Positions 42,891-53,158 of a stretch of 64,000 nt of DNA are shown in pieces (position 1 is the first letter of the stretch; the number at the start of each line of letters is the position of its first letter). The stretch comes from Xenococcaceae cyanobacterium MO_188.B32. GTDB lineage: Bacteria; Cyanobacteriota; Cyanobacteriia; Cyanobacteriales; Xenococcaceae. Made by a program: the position numbers and the translations under genes. The notes beneath the pieces are model-generated. The model saw only the letters and a program-made list of their open reading frames with translations. It searched no databases and was not told the origin of the DNA. The stretch lies in assembly GCA_030065635.1 (NCBI GenBank), contig JASJDJ010000007.1:22369-86368 (forward strand), written 5' to 3'.

Positions 42891-44843
42891 TTATTTATTA
42901 TCTATTTTCAAAACAGTGGGTAGCCAAAAAGTAAAAGTAGAACCTCTTCCCAGTTCACTTTCTACCATGATATTGCCTTCCATCATCTGACAGAAGTTTT
43001 TACAAATAGCTAACCCTAAGCCAGTACCGCCATATTTTTTAGTAGTACTATCATCTGCTTGCATAAAAGGCTGAAAAATCAGATCGATCTGTTCGGAACT
43101 CATTCCAATACCCGTATCTTTGATTTGAAAAACTACCCATTCCCTAGATTGAGAGACAATATCTTGTTTGTTGGAATTAGTTGCTAATTTTGCTTTACCC
43201 AAAGACAATCTATATTTCTCAATCAGTTCGACTAGAGAATTACTAGAAATACGATTCACAGTCAGATAGATGGTTCCTTGATGGGTAAATTTAGCAGCAT
43301 TACTGAGCAAATTTAACAAAATTTGTTTAATGCGTTGGCGGTCGCTAACCATTATCCCTAAATCTTCGAGATTATTGATATTGACTATATTTTCATTCTT
43401 GCGTACTGTAGGTTGAACTATTTGGCTTACTTCTGTAATTAATGACTCAAGCTCAAATTTATCGATGCAAAGAGTCATCTTGCCAGCTTCAATTTTAGAA
43501 ATATCCAAGATATCTTCAATCAAAGCTAGTAAATGCAAACCAGATTTATTAATTTGCTGTAAGTCGGGGACAAAATCTCTATATCCGCATTCTATAGCCT
43601 CAACTCTCAGCAATTCACTCAAACCCAAAATACCGTTGAGAGGAGTTCTCAATTCATGACTCATATTAGCCAAAAATCTACTTTTGGCAATGTTAGCAGT
43701 CTCGGCAGCTTCCTTTGCTTGAGTTAATTCTTGTTGTGCCAGCTTATTCGGGGTAATATCACGAATAATCGCCAAAACTTCTTTTTCTCCACTAACTACC
43801 ATCCTGGCTTCAAAATATTTTTGCTGTTCTCTAATTAACAACCTATATTCCAAGATTTGGACTTTGTTACTTCTAATGGTTTTCTCAACACAGACTAAAA
43901 ACTGATGGGCTACTTCTGGAGGTAAAATTTCTGTAATAGTTTTACCCAATAAATTGAGAGTAAAAGGCGGGCAATGGTTTTCTCTGGTTACCTGACAGTC
44001 AATTAAAGTGCCATCTTCTTGTAGTCTCCACATTAAATCGGGAATAGCATCGAGTAATGCCCTATTTTTAGTTTCGCTTTGCCGAAGATTTTCGGCTTGT
44101 TGTTCTAAATTGACAATTAATTGTCTTAATTGAGCCGTCATAGAGTTAAAAGCGTCTGCTAAGTCTGCTAACTCGTCATTACTATTGACTATAATCTTTT
44201 GCTCCAGATTACCCTTTGCTAGACTAGTAGTAGCTTTAGTCATCTGTTTTAAAGGATCGGTGATCGATCGACTTAACAATAAAGCTAAAAGCGTTCCTCC
44301 TGCTGAGGCAAGCAAAGCAATACTAATTCCTTGGTTACGAACGGCTGCTATTTTAGCTTTTAAGGGTTGAGTAGATAAACCAATGCTAACTGCGCCTAAA
44401 CGCTGATTACCTAAAATGATCGCTTTTCCTGCTAACAACTGATCGGATTGCCATCGGAACACAATATTTTCATGACGTAATAGTTCTTCACCAAAAGGGT
44501 CAGGCTTGAGACTATAAACTAAGACAGAATCACTATAAGCATCCGCAATTATTCTTCCTTCTTGACCATAAACACGACCAGCAACTAAAATTTTATCTTT
44601 TCCTAGTTGCTCCATAATGTCTCCTAAAAAATCAGCATCCAAAAGATAAAGGGCATCTGCGGTAGTGATAGAGAGTGTTTCTAGTAAAAGTTCTGCTTGT
44701 TGTTCTAATTCTTTACGAAAAGTTTGTTGTTCCCGATATAAAGAGAGCATAGTCACACTAGCAACTACCCCTACAACTAAGGTGGTGATTGCCAATGTCA
44801 GTTTACTAGCTAAAGAATCTTTTCTGTATCGCAACAGAGTCAT
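42891..44843 (-). CDS. Membrane sensor histidine kinase with HAMP and PAS domains
   Basis: 650 residues. TM1 is near residues 14-33 and TM2 near 173-190, with an extracytoplasmic sensor between. HAMP follows ([19 protein letters not shown]), then a PAS domain (about 258-365, D-A-I-P-D-L-M-W-R). HisKA has the phospho-His at residue 396 in [12 protein letters not shown], and the HATPase shows N-A-A-K-F-T, D-T-G-I-G-M and G-T-G-L-G-L-A-I. It starts 4 bases after the PhnD-like lipoprotein gene. The two probably form a ligand-binding protein plus sensor kinase unit. No cognate response regulator is adjacent. Confidence 0.9.
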   Translation of the reverse strand: MTLLRYRKDSLASKLTLAITTLVVGVVASVTMLSLYREQQTFRKELEQQAELLLETLSITTADALYLLDADFLGDIMEQLGKDKILVAGRVYGQEGRIIADAYSDSVLVYSLKPDPFGEELLRHENIVFRWQSDQLLAGKAIILGNQRLGAVSIGLSTQPLKAKIAAVRNQGISIALLASAGGTLLALLLSRSITDPLKQMTKATTSLAKGNLEQKIIVNSNDELADLADAFNSMTAQLRQLIVNLEQQAENLRQSETKNRALLDAIPDLMWRLQEDGTLIDCQVTRENHCPPFTLNLLGKTITEILPPEVAHQFLVCVEKTIRSNKVQILEYRLLIREQQKYFEARMVVSGEKEVLAIIRDITPNKLAQQELTQAKEAAETANIAKSRFLANMSHELRTPLNGILGLSELLRVEAIECGYRDFVPDLQQINKSGLHLLALIEDILDISKIEAGKMTLCIDKFELESLITEVSQIVQPTVRKNENIVNINNLEDLGIMVSDRQRIKQILLNLLSNAAKFTHQGTIYLTVNRISSNSLVELIEKYRLSLGKAKLATNSNKQDIVSQSREWVVFQIKDTGIGMSSEQIDLIFQPFMQADDSTTKKYGGTGLGLAICKNFCQMMEGNIMVESELGRGSTFTFWLPTVLKIDNK

Positions 44844-44847
44844 GAAC

Positions 44848-45819
44848 TTATTTTTCAGTAATCAGTTCGTATAGTTGTCGAAGTTCTTCGATGCTTTGTT
44901 CGGTAGGAAAATCATCAAATTTAGCGGTTTTTTCAAATTTGTTTAGTACCTCTTTCCCTGCTTCAGTCTGCTCCATATTTATGAGGATTGTCTTAATTTT
45001 TTCTCTTAATTCGGTATCCAAGTCTTGTCTAACTGAGACCATCTGTCTAGGTACAGTTTTGGTTTTGGCTAACAGTGTAATTTCTTTACGGCTTTCTGAA
45101 GGAATTTCTGCAAAAGTTTCGATATCAACTACACCAGCCTCTACTTTACCGCTAATTATCCACTGAATGATATTCGCATCATCACCAGTGAAAATATAGC
45201 CAATTCGATTTGCTGCAACACTGGCATTATCAGATTTTGTTTCTACTGCTTGAAAACCTGACTCTACTAATTTTACTAAAGGCAAAAAGTAACCAGAGGT
45301 AGAATAGGGGTCGTCAAAAGCAACAGTTTTACCTTGGAGATCGCTTAAAGTCTCGAGCCCACTATCATTCATAGTCAAAAAGACACCATAATATTCTGCT
45401 TGACCACCCTTCCAACGACGTAAAAGTGGTTTTGAACCACTGCGATCGCTTACTATCATAGCTGGATAAGGACTGTCAAAGTAGACATCTACTTTACCCG
45501 ATTTGAGCCAGTCAACCATTGTATTTAGACTAGGGGCGATTTTTACCTCTCCTCTGCCGATACCAAATTCACTCAAATTATTGGCCAAATAGTCTGCCAT
45601 AGGCTGATAGCGAGTAATTTTTTTGGCTGGATTGCTAGAAATATCCCCAATGACAATGACCTCGGTGGATTGGGTCGTGGGAGAAGCTATAGTCTCAGAA
45701 ACCGAAGTAGATCGACTCTGGCAACTTATTAAACTGAGACAGGCACCTAAAAGCACCACTCTACCAATTAACTGAGAAAATATTGTATTTTTTCGCTCTA
45801 CTAGAATGCTTCCTATCAT
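44848..45819 (-). CDS. PhnD-like periplasmic substrate-binding lipoprotein
   Basis: 323 residues. A lipoprotein signal ends L-S-L-I-S-C with Cys33 lipidated. The mature part is a phosphonate/phosphate-type binding fold: Y-Q-P-M-A-D-Y-L-A, then [18 protein letters not shown], and [13 protein letters not shown]. PhnD proteins bind phosphonate, phosphite or related anions. No ATPase or permease is nearby; the next gene, 4 bases away, is a histidine kinase. The protein more likely presents ligand to the kinase than to a transporter. Ligand cannot be set from the sequence. The 522-base gap 45820-46341 contains no gene. Confidence 0.85.
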   Translation of the reverse strand: MIGSILVERKNTIFSQLIGRVVLLGACLSLISCQSRSTSVSETIASPTTQSTEVIVIGDISSNPAKKITRYQPMADYLANNLSEFGIGRGEVKIAPSLNTMVDWLKSGKVDVYFDSPYPAMIVSDRSGSKPLLRRWKGGQAEYYGVFLTMNDSGLETLSDLQGKTVAFDDPYSTSGYFLPLVKLVESGFQAVETKSDNASVAANRIGYIFTGDDANIIQWIISGKVEAGVVDIETFAEIPSESRKEITLLAKTKTVPRQMVSVRQDLDTELREKIKTILINMEQTEAGKEVLNKFEKTAKFDDFPTEQSIEELRQLYELITEK

Positions 45820-46341
45820 AATGCCATGAGCAATACTTTACATATCAATATATTAATAAATAAAAGTACCTAAAAATAATAATAAATTCAATTAAATCTC
45901 GTGCTGGTTAGTGAGGCAAGCTACTCTTAGGTTCTTTATCTAATTTTTATCGAGCGACTCGTAACAAAATAACAAGTAAAACAAAATCCAATTTGGCTAA
46001 TTTCACCGTGTTTTTACTTAGTTATTTAATTGATTTTTTTAAGTAATTACCGCAAGAGAAGCTTTTTTTTAATAAAAATACCAAGAAAAATATTAATATC
46101 TGTAATTTTTAATAAAGTTAATTGAGGAGTTATTTATTTATTTATGGATAGCTAATCTTTAATTATCATAGTTATTTTCCCTTAAAAATATGATGATTTG
46201 ATGAAGTTTAGCTCATAGGAGTAAAAAATATGTAAAGTATTTTCTGATTATTTTTCTGGTAAAAAAGAAGAGTAGAACCTCGCAAAAAATCAATAAATTT
46301 TCAACTAAAGGATATCTCAATTAAGACAAGGTCAGACTAAT

Positions 46342-48090
46342 ATGAAAACGATTAAGATTAATTTTATGAGCGACGAAGTGACTAAAGTATTGCACTTATC
46401 TCTACAATGTTTAATGGTATTAGGTGCGATCGCTTCGCCAGTAATGGCTTCAGGTTTAAAACCTATTGGTACTTATTCCACAGGTATTTATGATGATGCT
46501 GCTGCCAACATACCTACTTACGATCCAGTAACTCAAAATCTTTTTGTAAATAATAAAGCTACCAATCAAATTGATGTTCTGAACATTACCAATCCAGCTA
46601 CACCCTTTTTACAACAGTCTATTACGATCGAAAATATTAATTCTGATTTAGGCACTGTTAATAGTGTTGCTTTTGGCAATGGTATGTTAGCTGCTGCGGT
46701 AGAGAATAAAAATGCTCAAGCTCCTGGTAAAGTTTTATTTTTTAATGCTAATGGTGAATTTTTAAATTCAGTTAATGTCGGTGCTTTACCTGATATGTTA
46801 ACTTTTATACCTAATGGCAATAAATTACTAGTTGCTAATGAAGGAGAACCCAGTGACGACTATCTAATCGATCCTGAAGGTTCTGTTAGTATTATCGATC
46901 TTGCCAATGGAGTTACTGGATTAACTCAAAACAATGTTACTAATGTTGGTTTTGAAGGAATTTCGCTGGTTGGTGATGTGCGTATTTTTGGTCCAAATGC
47001 TACCGTAGCTCAAGATTTAGAACCAGAATATATTACTGTGGCTGAAAATGGAGAAAAAGCCTGGGTTACTTTACAAGAAAATAATGCGATCGCGATTCTC
47101 GATCTAGTCGATAATGAATTTGAAAAAGTAGTTGGCTTAGGTTTTAAAGATCATAGTCTGAAGGGTAATGGTTTAGATGCTAGTGATGAAGATGAAACAA
47201 TCAAGATCACCACTTACGATAACTTGTTTGGTATGTATCAACCAGATGAAGTAGCTTCTTACAATGTAGATGGCCAAACTTATTTAGTAACTGCTAACGA
47301 AGGAAGTGGTCGTGAATTTGAATTTGAGGATGCCAATGGCGAAACACAAACTGCTTTCAATGAAGAAACTAGAGTAGAAGATTTAAACCTCGATCCTACT
47401 GCCTTTCCCGATGCCGAAAACCTGCAAAAAAAAGAAGTTTTAGGACGCCTAACCGTAACTAACACTATGGGAGATATCGACGGTGATGGTGACTTCGATC
47501 GATTGTTTGCTTTTGGCGGACGCTCTTTTTCTATTTGGGATGAAGATGGTAACTTAATTTGGGACAGTGGCGATGACCTAGAACAAATTGTTGCCCGTCA
47601 ATTTCCTGACTTTTTTAACTCTAACAATGACGAAAACAACTTTGACGATCGTAGCGACGATAAAGGTCCAGAGCCAGAAGGTGTTACTCTTGGTAAGGTA
47701 GGCGATCGCATTATTGCTTTTATCGGTTCAGAGAGGGTAGGAGGAGTATTTAGTTATGATGTTACCGATCCTTTTAATCCTTTGTTTCTTGATTACACCA
47801 ATAATCGTGACTTCTCGGTTGACTTTGATTTGAATGAAGAAGGAGACCCCGATCCTACCGCAGAACAACTAGCAGCAGTAGGGGATTTGGGTGCAGAAGG
47901 CTTATTATTTATATCTCCTGAAGATAGTCCTAATAACCGACCTTTATTAGTAGTAAGTAATGAGGTGAGCGGTACTACCACTATTTTTGCTGTAGAAACA
48001 GTACCAGAACCCAGTTCAATTCTGGGTTTATTAGGATTAACTTTTTTGGGTTGGTTAAGTCGTAAAAAAAGGCTAACAGCTAATAGCTAA
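46342..48090 (+). CDS. Choice-of-anchor I family protein with PEP-CTERM signal
   Basis: 582 residues. Signal peptide near 15-38 (H-L-S-L-Q-C-L-M-V-L-G-A-I-A-S-P-V-M-A). The long middle is a beta-propeller-like choice-of-anchor I domain (L-L-V-A-N-E-G-E-P-S-D-D-Y, D-L-E-P-E-Y-I-T-V, Y-L-V-T-A-N-E-G-S-G-R-E, P-E-G-V-T-L-G). Some homologues act as alkaline phosphatases or phytase-like esterases. The C-terminus is a PEP-CTERM anchor (V-P-E-P-S-S-I-L-G-L-L-G-L-T-F-L-G-W, then R-K-K). The last codons lie in a heptamer repeat tract that runs past the stop. Confidence 0.88.
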   Translation: MKTIKINFMSDEVTKVLHLSLQCLMVLGAIASPVMASGLKPIGTYSTGIYDDAAANIPTYDPVTQNLFVNNKATNQIDVLNITNPATPFLQQSITIENINSDLGTVNSVAFGNGMLAAAVENKNAQAPGKVLFFNANGEFLNSVNVGALPDMLTFIPNGNKLLVANEGEPSDDYLIDPEGSVSIIDLANGVTGLTQNNVTNVGFEGISLVGDVRIFGPNATVAQDLEPEYITVAENGEKAWVTLQENNAIAILDLVDNEFEKVVGLGFKDHSLKGNGLDASDEDETIKITTYDNLFGMYQPDEVASYNVDGQTYLVTANEGSGREFEFEDANGETQTAFNEETRVEDLNLDPTAFPDAENLQKKEVLGRLTVTNTMGDIDGDGDFDRLFAFGGRSFSIWDEDGNLIWDSGDDLEQIVARQFPDFFNSNNDENNFDDRSDDKGPEPEGVTLGKVGDRIIAFIGSERVGGVFSYDVTDPFNPLFLDYTNNRDFSVDFDLNEEGDPDPTAEQLAAVGDLGAEGLLFISPEDSPNNRPLLVVSNEVSGTTTIFAVETVPEPSSILGLLGLTFLGWLSRKKRLTANS

Positions 48091-48107
48091 TAGCTAATAG
48101 CTTTTTT
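48072..48107 (+). repeat. Heptamer repeat forming the gene end and a terminator-like U-run
   Basis: Four tandem AGCTAAT-type units span the stop codon of the choice-of-anchor I gene and end in a run of T. A7GGCTA and TAGCT6 arms could pair as a weak terminator. The final residues of the protein are repeat-encoded. Confidence 0.55.
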
Positions 48108-48181
48108 ATGAGCGGAATTTGGTGATAAACAGGCTAAAATTGCTAAGATTATCCCTGTTCCCTAATTCCTAATACTTAGAT

Positions 48182-49642
48182 ATGGCGGTAGACTACGATC
48201 TAGTGGTAATTGGCAGTAGCCGAGAAGGAATTTATGCCGCTGCTACTGCTGCTCGTCTTCAAGCCAGAACGGCTTTGGTGACGCAAAATATTGAGGAAAA
48301 TTCTTATTCATCGGAAATACTTTTCTGCCATAGTCTAGCCCAAATAGCTCGTTTTGTGAGGATATCCCAAGAAAATGTTTTTGGTATTTATTCACAACCA
48401 AGTATATCTGCGATCGCTGAATTAACAGAAGCAAGAAATTGGTCAAAAGCAGTCAACTGTACTTTAACAGAGGAAAATTCCCTAACTAGTTTAGCCACAT
48501 TGGGCGTAGATGTAGTTTACGGTAAAGGAGAATTCTGTCGGCTACCGCAACAAGCTTTAATAGTAGGTAACAGAAAATTGCGGTCGCGTAGCTATCTAAT
48601 TGCTACTGGTACCTACTCCATCATCGAATTTCAGGAAGTAATACAAGATTGTGGATATCTTACTCTTAGAGATATTTATCGACAACAAGATTTATCCTCT
48701 CTTCCCCATTGCCTAAATATAGTAGGAGATTCTCCTCATACGCTCATGCTCGCTCAGAGTTTAGCGAGATTAGGCAAACAAATCGTGCTAATTCTCGCAG
48801 AAAAGCGATTATTACCCTATGAAGATGCAGAAGCATCTATGCTCATTCAAGCTCAACTCGAAGCAGAAGGAGTAAAAATTTTAACTTCTTCCCCCATCCT
48901 ACAAAGCAAAAATCTAGAAGAAAAAAAATGGTTGCAAGTAGGGGATATCGCTATAGAAACAGACGAAATTATTTTGACAGGAACAAAAAAACCCAATGTC
49001 GAAGGTTTGAATTTAGCTGGAGTAGGAGTTAACTGTAAACCAGACCGTATTCTAGTGAATAAAAAACTACAAACTAGTAATCCCCATATTTATGCTTGTG
49101 GAGATGTACTTGGGGGTTATTTTTCACCTTCTATAGCTCAGTACGAAGCAAATATTGCCTTAAAAAATGCTTTATTTCTACCCTGGTTTAAAACAAACTA
49201 CAGTTATTTACCTTGGGCAATTTTAACCCAACCAAATTTAGCTAGGGTAGGGATGACAGAAAACCAAGCAAGACAGAGATATGGCGATGATATATGTATT
49301 ATAAGACAATACTGGAAAAATAGTACTCAAGCACAGATTACGGGCAACACTACGGGATTATGTAAATTCATAGTTCTTCCCCAGGGAGAGATAATCGGAG
49401 CTCATCTTGTGGGGGAAAATGCAGCAGAATTAATTAGCGCGATCGCGCTGATGATGAAATCTAAACTTAAACTGAGTAAAAATACGCTCGGAGGGTTACT
49501 AACAATAGATTTTCCCTCTACCTATCCTAGTTTTGCGGAAACTATCCAACAAACTGCTGCTGCTTATTACCAACAAAAGTTAGCCGAGCGTAAAAATTTG
49601 CGTAATTGGTTAGAAATTTGGTTTGATTTACTTAAAAAGTAG
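48182..49642 (+). CDS. FAD/NAD(P)-dependent oxidoreductase lacking the active disulfide
   Basis: 486 residues, dihydrolipoamide dehydrogenase/mercuric reductase superfamily. The FAD motif is modified (V-I-G-S-S-R-E-G-I-Y-A-A instead of G-x-G-x-x-G). NAD-domain, C-terminal dimer interface and A-C-G-D-V-L-G-G (FAD Asp) are present. The redox C-x4-C is absent: E-E-N-S-Y-S-S-E-I-L occupies that place. It therefore cannot use disulfide exchange and probably has another oxidoreductase or NAD(P)H-sensing role. Cyanobacteria keep such degenerate members. It is followed by tmk after 44 bases. Confidence 0.8.
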   Translation: MAVDYDLVVIGSSREGIYAAATAARLQARTALVTQNIEENSYSSEILFCHSLAQIARFVRISQENVFGIYSQPSISAIAELTEARNWSKAVNCTLTEENSLTSLATLGVDVVYGKGEFCRLPQQALIVGNRKLRSRSYLIATGTYSIIEFQEVIQDCGYLTLRDIYRQQDLSSLPHCLNIVGDSPHTLMLAQSLARLGKQIVLILAEKRLLPYEDAEASMLIQAQLEAEGVKILTSSPILQSKNLEEKKWLQVGDIAIETDEIILTGTKKPNVEGLNLAGVGVNCKPDRILVNKKLQTSNPHIYACGDVLGGYFSPSIAQYEANIALKNALFLPWFKTNYSYLPWAILTQPNLARVGMTENQARQRYGDDICIIRQYWKNSTQAQITGNTTGLCKFIVLPQGEIIGAHLVGENAAELISAIALMMKSKLKLSKNTLGGLLTIDFPSTYPSFAETIQQTAAAYYQQKLAERKNLRNWLEIWFDLLKK

Positions 49643-49686
49643 AAACGCTCAATTGTGCGTCTCCATAAAAGTTGCCTGGGTTCAGA

Positions 49687-50313
49687 ATGAAAAAAAAATT
49701 ATTTATTGTTTTAGAAGGTATTGATAGTTGTGGAAAATCTACCCAAGCCGAGTTACTAAAAAACTATTTTATTAACCAGGGCGAGCGTGCTGTAATTAGT
49801 CCCGAACCTTCTAATGGCGTTATTGGTAACTTAATTAGAAGTACTCTTAAAAAACGAGTATTCTTTACTCATAATCGGCAAAAATTTGATGAACAAATGG
49901 CATATCTCTTTGCAGCAGACCGCCACGACCATTTATATAATGATATTGACGGAGTATTTAAATTAATCGATAATGGATTTCAAGTAATCGTTCCTCGGTA
50001 TTATTTTTCTTCTCTAGCTTATAATTCTTCTACACCAGAACAATTTGCTTTTGTTAGTAAACTAAATGAAAAATTTCCCAACCCAGATTTATTAATTTAT
50101 CTCGATATCCCTATCAAAATTTCTCTCGATCGACTCCAGGAACGCTCTCTGAAAGAGATTTACGAAAATGAAGTAAAGTTAACTCAAGTAAGAGAAAAAT
50201 ACCAGCAAATTTTAGCTAAATATTCAGATTTATCTTTAATAATTGACGGGACAAAAGATAAGCAAATTATTCATCGGCAAATTATCGATTTTATTAGAGC
50301 GAAATTTAATTGA
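49687..50313 (+). CDS. tmk: Thymidylate kinase
   Basis: 208 residues from ATG at 49687. An upstream TTG (49672) would add five residues, but M-K-K-K-L-F-I-V-L-E-G-I-D fits the family start. P-loop G-I-D-S-C-G-K-S-T, nucleotide-binding D-R-H-D-H, and LID/R-rich R-L-Q-E-R-S are present. It phosphorylates dTMP to dTDP for DNA synthesis. It lacks the extra LID insert of some bacterial types. Some fast-diverging features (P-R-Y-Y-F-S-S-L) mean it could be a second copy or a deoxynucleoside kinase-like relative; family membership is sound. Confidence 0.85.
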   Translation: MKKKLFIVLEGIDSCGKSTQAELLKNYFINQGERAVISPEPSNGVIGNLIRSTLKKRVFFTHNRQKFDEQMAYLFAADRHDHLYNDIDGVFKLIDNGFQVIVPRYYFSSLAYNSSTPEQFAFVSKLNEKFPNPDLLIYLDIPIKISLDRLQERSLKEIYENEVKLTQVREKYQQILAKYSDLSLIIDGTKDKQIIHRQIIDFIRAKFN

Positions 50314-50715
50314 ATATAATTAAAAATTTCAGTTAATGAAGATCTATAAGCTTTAAGCTGACAGCTTTTAACCCGTCGGATTTGTGCTGTGCTTACGCAA
50401 GTTGAGCAGCCTCTTGGAAATTTTCACATAGCCCACGTGCTTTTTCAATGCTATTGCTGTTTGTCCAAAGTCCAAGAACTGTAAAGGTAAAGATTTATCA
50501 TTTCTGTATTATTTTCAATATCATAAATAATTATAGTGTTTGAAAGCAAATATTGAAAATTTTTTATTTTCTCAATTACAATTACTAAGTTTTTGCTGTT
50601 AAATTTTTTGCTCGATCGATACTTTAAACTTGTTTCAATATTACTTTAAGCTAGATTATTCTTAATAGCAGCTTCAGTAGTTCCAGTTGTCATAATACAA
50701 AACAAAAGTATTAAA
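50314..50715. other. Gene-poor spacer with possible degraded coding sequence
   Basis: A minus-strand frame near 50398-50480 ends in S-I-E-K-A-R-G-L-C-E-N-F-Q-E-A-A-Q-L-A, a plausible end of a lost gene, but I cannot name it. The rest is AT-rich with no feature. Confidence 0.3.
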
Positions 50716-50922
50716 ATGAAGCTCTTTGTCAGTGTTTTCGGAGTTTTAGCTATTCTCTTATGCTTTACCATCATTGTTACTGAGATAACAATGATGTCAA
50801 TTTCTAATTTAGATCCGGTAATACAATCAAAGATTATAGATAAATTAGTTTTGTATCATTTGATTGGAACTAACTTAATTGCATTAATATTTGGCTTGAT
50901 AATTATATTTGGTAAAGATTGA
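50716..50922 (+). CDS. Two-helix membrane protein, probably truncated by an IS end
   Basis: 68 residues with two hydrophobic helices (V-F-G-V-L-A-I-L-L-C-F-T-I-I-V-T and L-I-G-T-N-L-I-A-L-I-F-G-L-I-I-I-F-G). Its stop TGA (50920-50922) lies inside the TTGA that closes an IS200/IS605-type right end starting at 50919. So the natural C-terminus appears to have been replaced and the transposon end supplies the stop. Function unknown. Confidence 0.5.
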   Translation: MKLFVSVFGVLAILLCFTIIVTEITMMSISNLDPVIQSKIIDKLVLYHLIGTNLIALIFGLIIIFGKD

Positions 50923-50976
50923 CACTCCAACGGCTGAAAGCGCGTTGGATTCTCCCGTCTAGCTTCTGGATAGGTA
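50919..50976 (-). mobile_element. Second IS200/IS605-type right-end remnant
   Basis: TTGA at 50919-50922, then TCCAACG (50926-50932) pairing with CGTTGGA (50943-50949), inner GCT/AGC, then GATTCTCCCG. The order of bases matches the right end at 28891-28935 (TTGACATTCC-hairpin-GGGATTCTTG). Orientation is the same (element to the right, minus strand). No TnpB coding part remains. Confidence 0.5.
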
Positions 50977-51141
50977 AGAGACTGAGCTAGTAGACATATA
51001 TTTAGTTTTATCCTACTGTTGCAAGATATCATTAATACGCAAGGCGATCGCCTTTGAGAAATCTCTTATGTCAAAAATAGAGTAAATACTAACATTAAAG
51101 TAAGAGAAAATATAAGAAGGAAGCTAAACATTTTCTAATTT

Positions 51142-51807
51142 ATGCCTTTATTGATCCTGATTGCTGAAGACGATCCAGGTATTCGTTTAGCACTAAACGA
51201 CTATTTAGAAATGTCAGGCTACACAGTGCTTACAGCCGAAAATGGCGATCGAGCAATGTCTATGCTAGAAACTTATCATCCTCACCTGTTGATTTCTGAT
51301 ATTAGAATGCCAGGTAAAGATGGTTATGAATTAATCAAACAAGTGCGTCAGCGTCCAGAATTCCGTCTTTTACCAGTAATCTTTTTAACAGAAAGAGGTA
51401 ATACAGAAGAGCGAATTCGCGGTTATCAAGCTGGATGCGATATTTATCTGCCCAAGCCTTTTGAAATGGATGAATTGGGTGCAGTTATTCGTAATTTGTT
51501 AGAGCGATCGCAAATAATTCATTCTGAGTTAAGATTTTCTCAGGAAAAATCTCGCGGACAATCAGGAAATATCAATCCGAACACGGATAGTCAGGCTGAT
51601 GCTTTCGCTCGACTTGAATTTACCAAAAGAGAGCAAGAAGTTCTCGATTTACTTACTAATGGTTTTTCTAATGCGGAAATTGGCGGACATTTACATCTCA
51701 GTCCTCGCACAATTGAAAAATATGTCAGTAGTCTATTACGTAAAACAGAAACTAATAACAGAGCGGAATTAATCCGTTTTGCTTTAGATCGTCATTTAGT
51801 TGATTAG
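51142..51807 (+). CDS. Response regulator with LuxR-type DNA-binding domain (Ycf29/NblR-like)
   Basis: 221 residues. Receiver: E-D-D-P-G-I-R, phospho-Asp in I-S-D-I-R-M-P, T in L-T-E-R-G, K in P-K-P-F. The C-terminal LuxR HTH reads L-E-F-T-K-R-E-Q-E-V-L-D-L-L, then S-N-A-E-I-G-G-H-L, and T-N-N-R-A-E-L-I-R-F-A-L. Architecture and linker are like the 29508-30215 protein; the two are paralogues. Related proteins in cyanobacteria control phycobilisome or light responses. A terminator hairpin (51817-51839) follows. Confidence 0.85.
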   Translation: MPLLILIAEDDPGIRLALNDYLEMSGYTVLTAENGDRAMSMLETYHPHLLISDIRMPGKDGYELIKQVRQRPEFRLLPVIFLTERGNTEERIRGYQAGCDIYLPKPFEMDELGAVIRNLLERSQIIHSELRFSQEKSRGQSGNINPNTDSQADAFARLEFTKREQEVLDLLTNGFSNAEIGGHLHLSPRTIEKYVSSLLRKTETNNRAELIRFALDRHLVD

Positions 51808-51816
51808 TTTATCAAA

Positions 51817-51839
51817 GGGTTCTGCACCAAACAGAACCC
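51817..51839. terminator. Bidirectional hairpin between convergent genes
   Basis: GGGTTCTG (51817-51824) and CAGAACCC (51832-51839) form a perfect 8-bp stem with a 7-base loop. It lies between the convergent response regulator and acsF. No long U-run follows, so strength is uncertain. Confidence 0.5.
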
Positions 51840-51870
51840 CTCGATCGAATTACCAAAAGTAAGTAAGAAA

Positions 51871-52947
51871 CTAACGAACAGTTCCTTGCAAATTATCTAC
51901 CCGAATTGGTTTTATTAGATACAGTTTGACAAATTGCCAACCATTAGAAACATAGCTAGGTAATTTGCGGAAGAACTTAGCTATTTTAGGAGAATTAGAA
52001 CTATCAATTGCTCTAAGTCTCTCGTTATTGCTTACGCAAGTTTCTAATCTGTCATAGAATTCTGGATGATTGACATCAAGAATCACGGGGAATACTCTTC
52101 CGGCTGTATCATTAGTTTTTTCAATAACGAATTTGTCGTATTCTCTTGCGTCTAAGCCGATAGAAGCATAAAAGTCAGAACGCTGAATATCATTAAGATA
52201 CATAGTCGCAAATACCGACAATAGGAAGAAGCGACTCCATAATCTAGCTTTCCAGTCATTGAGAGTGTTAGGTTGCGCTCTCATAATGGCATCAAAAAAG
52301 TCACCATGACGATTTTCATCCTGACACCAGTTTTCAAAGAAACGGAAAATAGGATAAATTCTATCTTCAGGATGCTTTTCTAGATGACGATAGATAGTAA
52401 TATAACGCCAATAACCGATTTTTTCAGAAAGGTAGGTAGCATAGAAGATAAACTTAGGTTTAAAGAAAGTATAGTCGCGACTTTTAGTCAAAAAACCTAA
52501 ATCGAGAGAAAGATTAAAGTCAGACAAGGCTTTGTTAAGGAAACCTGCGTGGCGGGCTTCGTCTCGCGACATGAGGTTGAAAATTTCTGCGAGTACGGGG
52601 TTTTTTCCTTTTAAACGTCTACCTAATTCTTTGTACAGAAGAAAGCCAGAGAATTCCGCCGTACAAGAACGCTCCAGAAACTCAACAAATAACCTACGAG
52701 TTTCGCCGTCAATACGATCCCAAGATCGATCGAACTCTTCGTCTCGAACAAAGTGATGGCGATTATAATCTACACGAAATTCTTCGAGAATAGCTTTTAA
52801 CTCATCTTCATTGGCTGAGATATCCATCTGCGCCATTTCTTCAAAATCTGTAGTGTAGAAGCGTGGCGTAAGAATAGTTTCTTTAGCTGGAGCTTTAATC
52901 CCTGGACGAATTTCTTCAAATTGGGGTTTTTTAAGGCTATCTACCAT
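51871..52947 (-). CDS. acsF: Magnesium-protoporphyrin IX monomethyl ester (aerobic) cyclase
   Basis: 358 residues, diiron aerobic cyclase of chlorophyll synthesis. It forms the fifth ring of protochlorophyllide with O2. Diiron ligands include E in [15 protein letters not shown] in [11 protein letters not shown], and D-E-N-R-H in C-Q-D-E-N-R-H-G-D. The start M-V-D-S-L-K-K-P is usual. The protein associates with the thylakoid membrane with partner Ycf54 (not here). Divergent from argS, with a 211-base intergenic region likely holding both promoters. Confidence 0.95.
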   Translation of the reverse strand: MVDSLKKPQFEEIRPGIKAPAKETILTPRFYTTDFEEMAQMDISANEDELKAILEEFRVDYNRHHFVRDEEFDRSWDRIDGETRRLFVEFLERSCTAEFSGFLLYKELGRRLKGKNPVLAEIFNLMSRDEARHAGFLNKALSDFNLSLDLGFLTKSRDYTFFKPKFIFYATYLSEKIGYWRYITIYRHLEKHPEDRIYPIFRFFENWCQDENRHGDFFDAIMRAQPNTLNDWKARLWSRFFLLSVFATMYLNDIQRSDFYASIGLDAREYDKFVIEKTNDTAGRVFPVILDVNHPEFYDRLETCVSNNERLRAIDSSNSPKIAKFFRKLPSYVSNGWQFVKLYLIKPIRVDNLQGTVR

Positions 52948-53158
52948 TATTTTTAATATACTTGTTACTTTTGTTTCTGCGACAAGGCTGCCATTTTCGG
53001 CTTATAGAGTTACATTTTGCAATAGTTCGGCACAAATTACAGCGATTAGTTAACGAATATTAACTCGCTACTTCCGCGATCGATTCTGGTATCGTTATCG
53101 AATGTATCTAGAACAAAGCAACAAATGATAATATAAAACTCCAGCAAGTATATATAGT

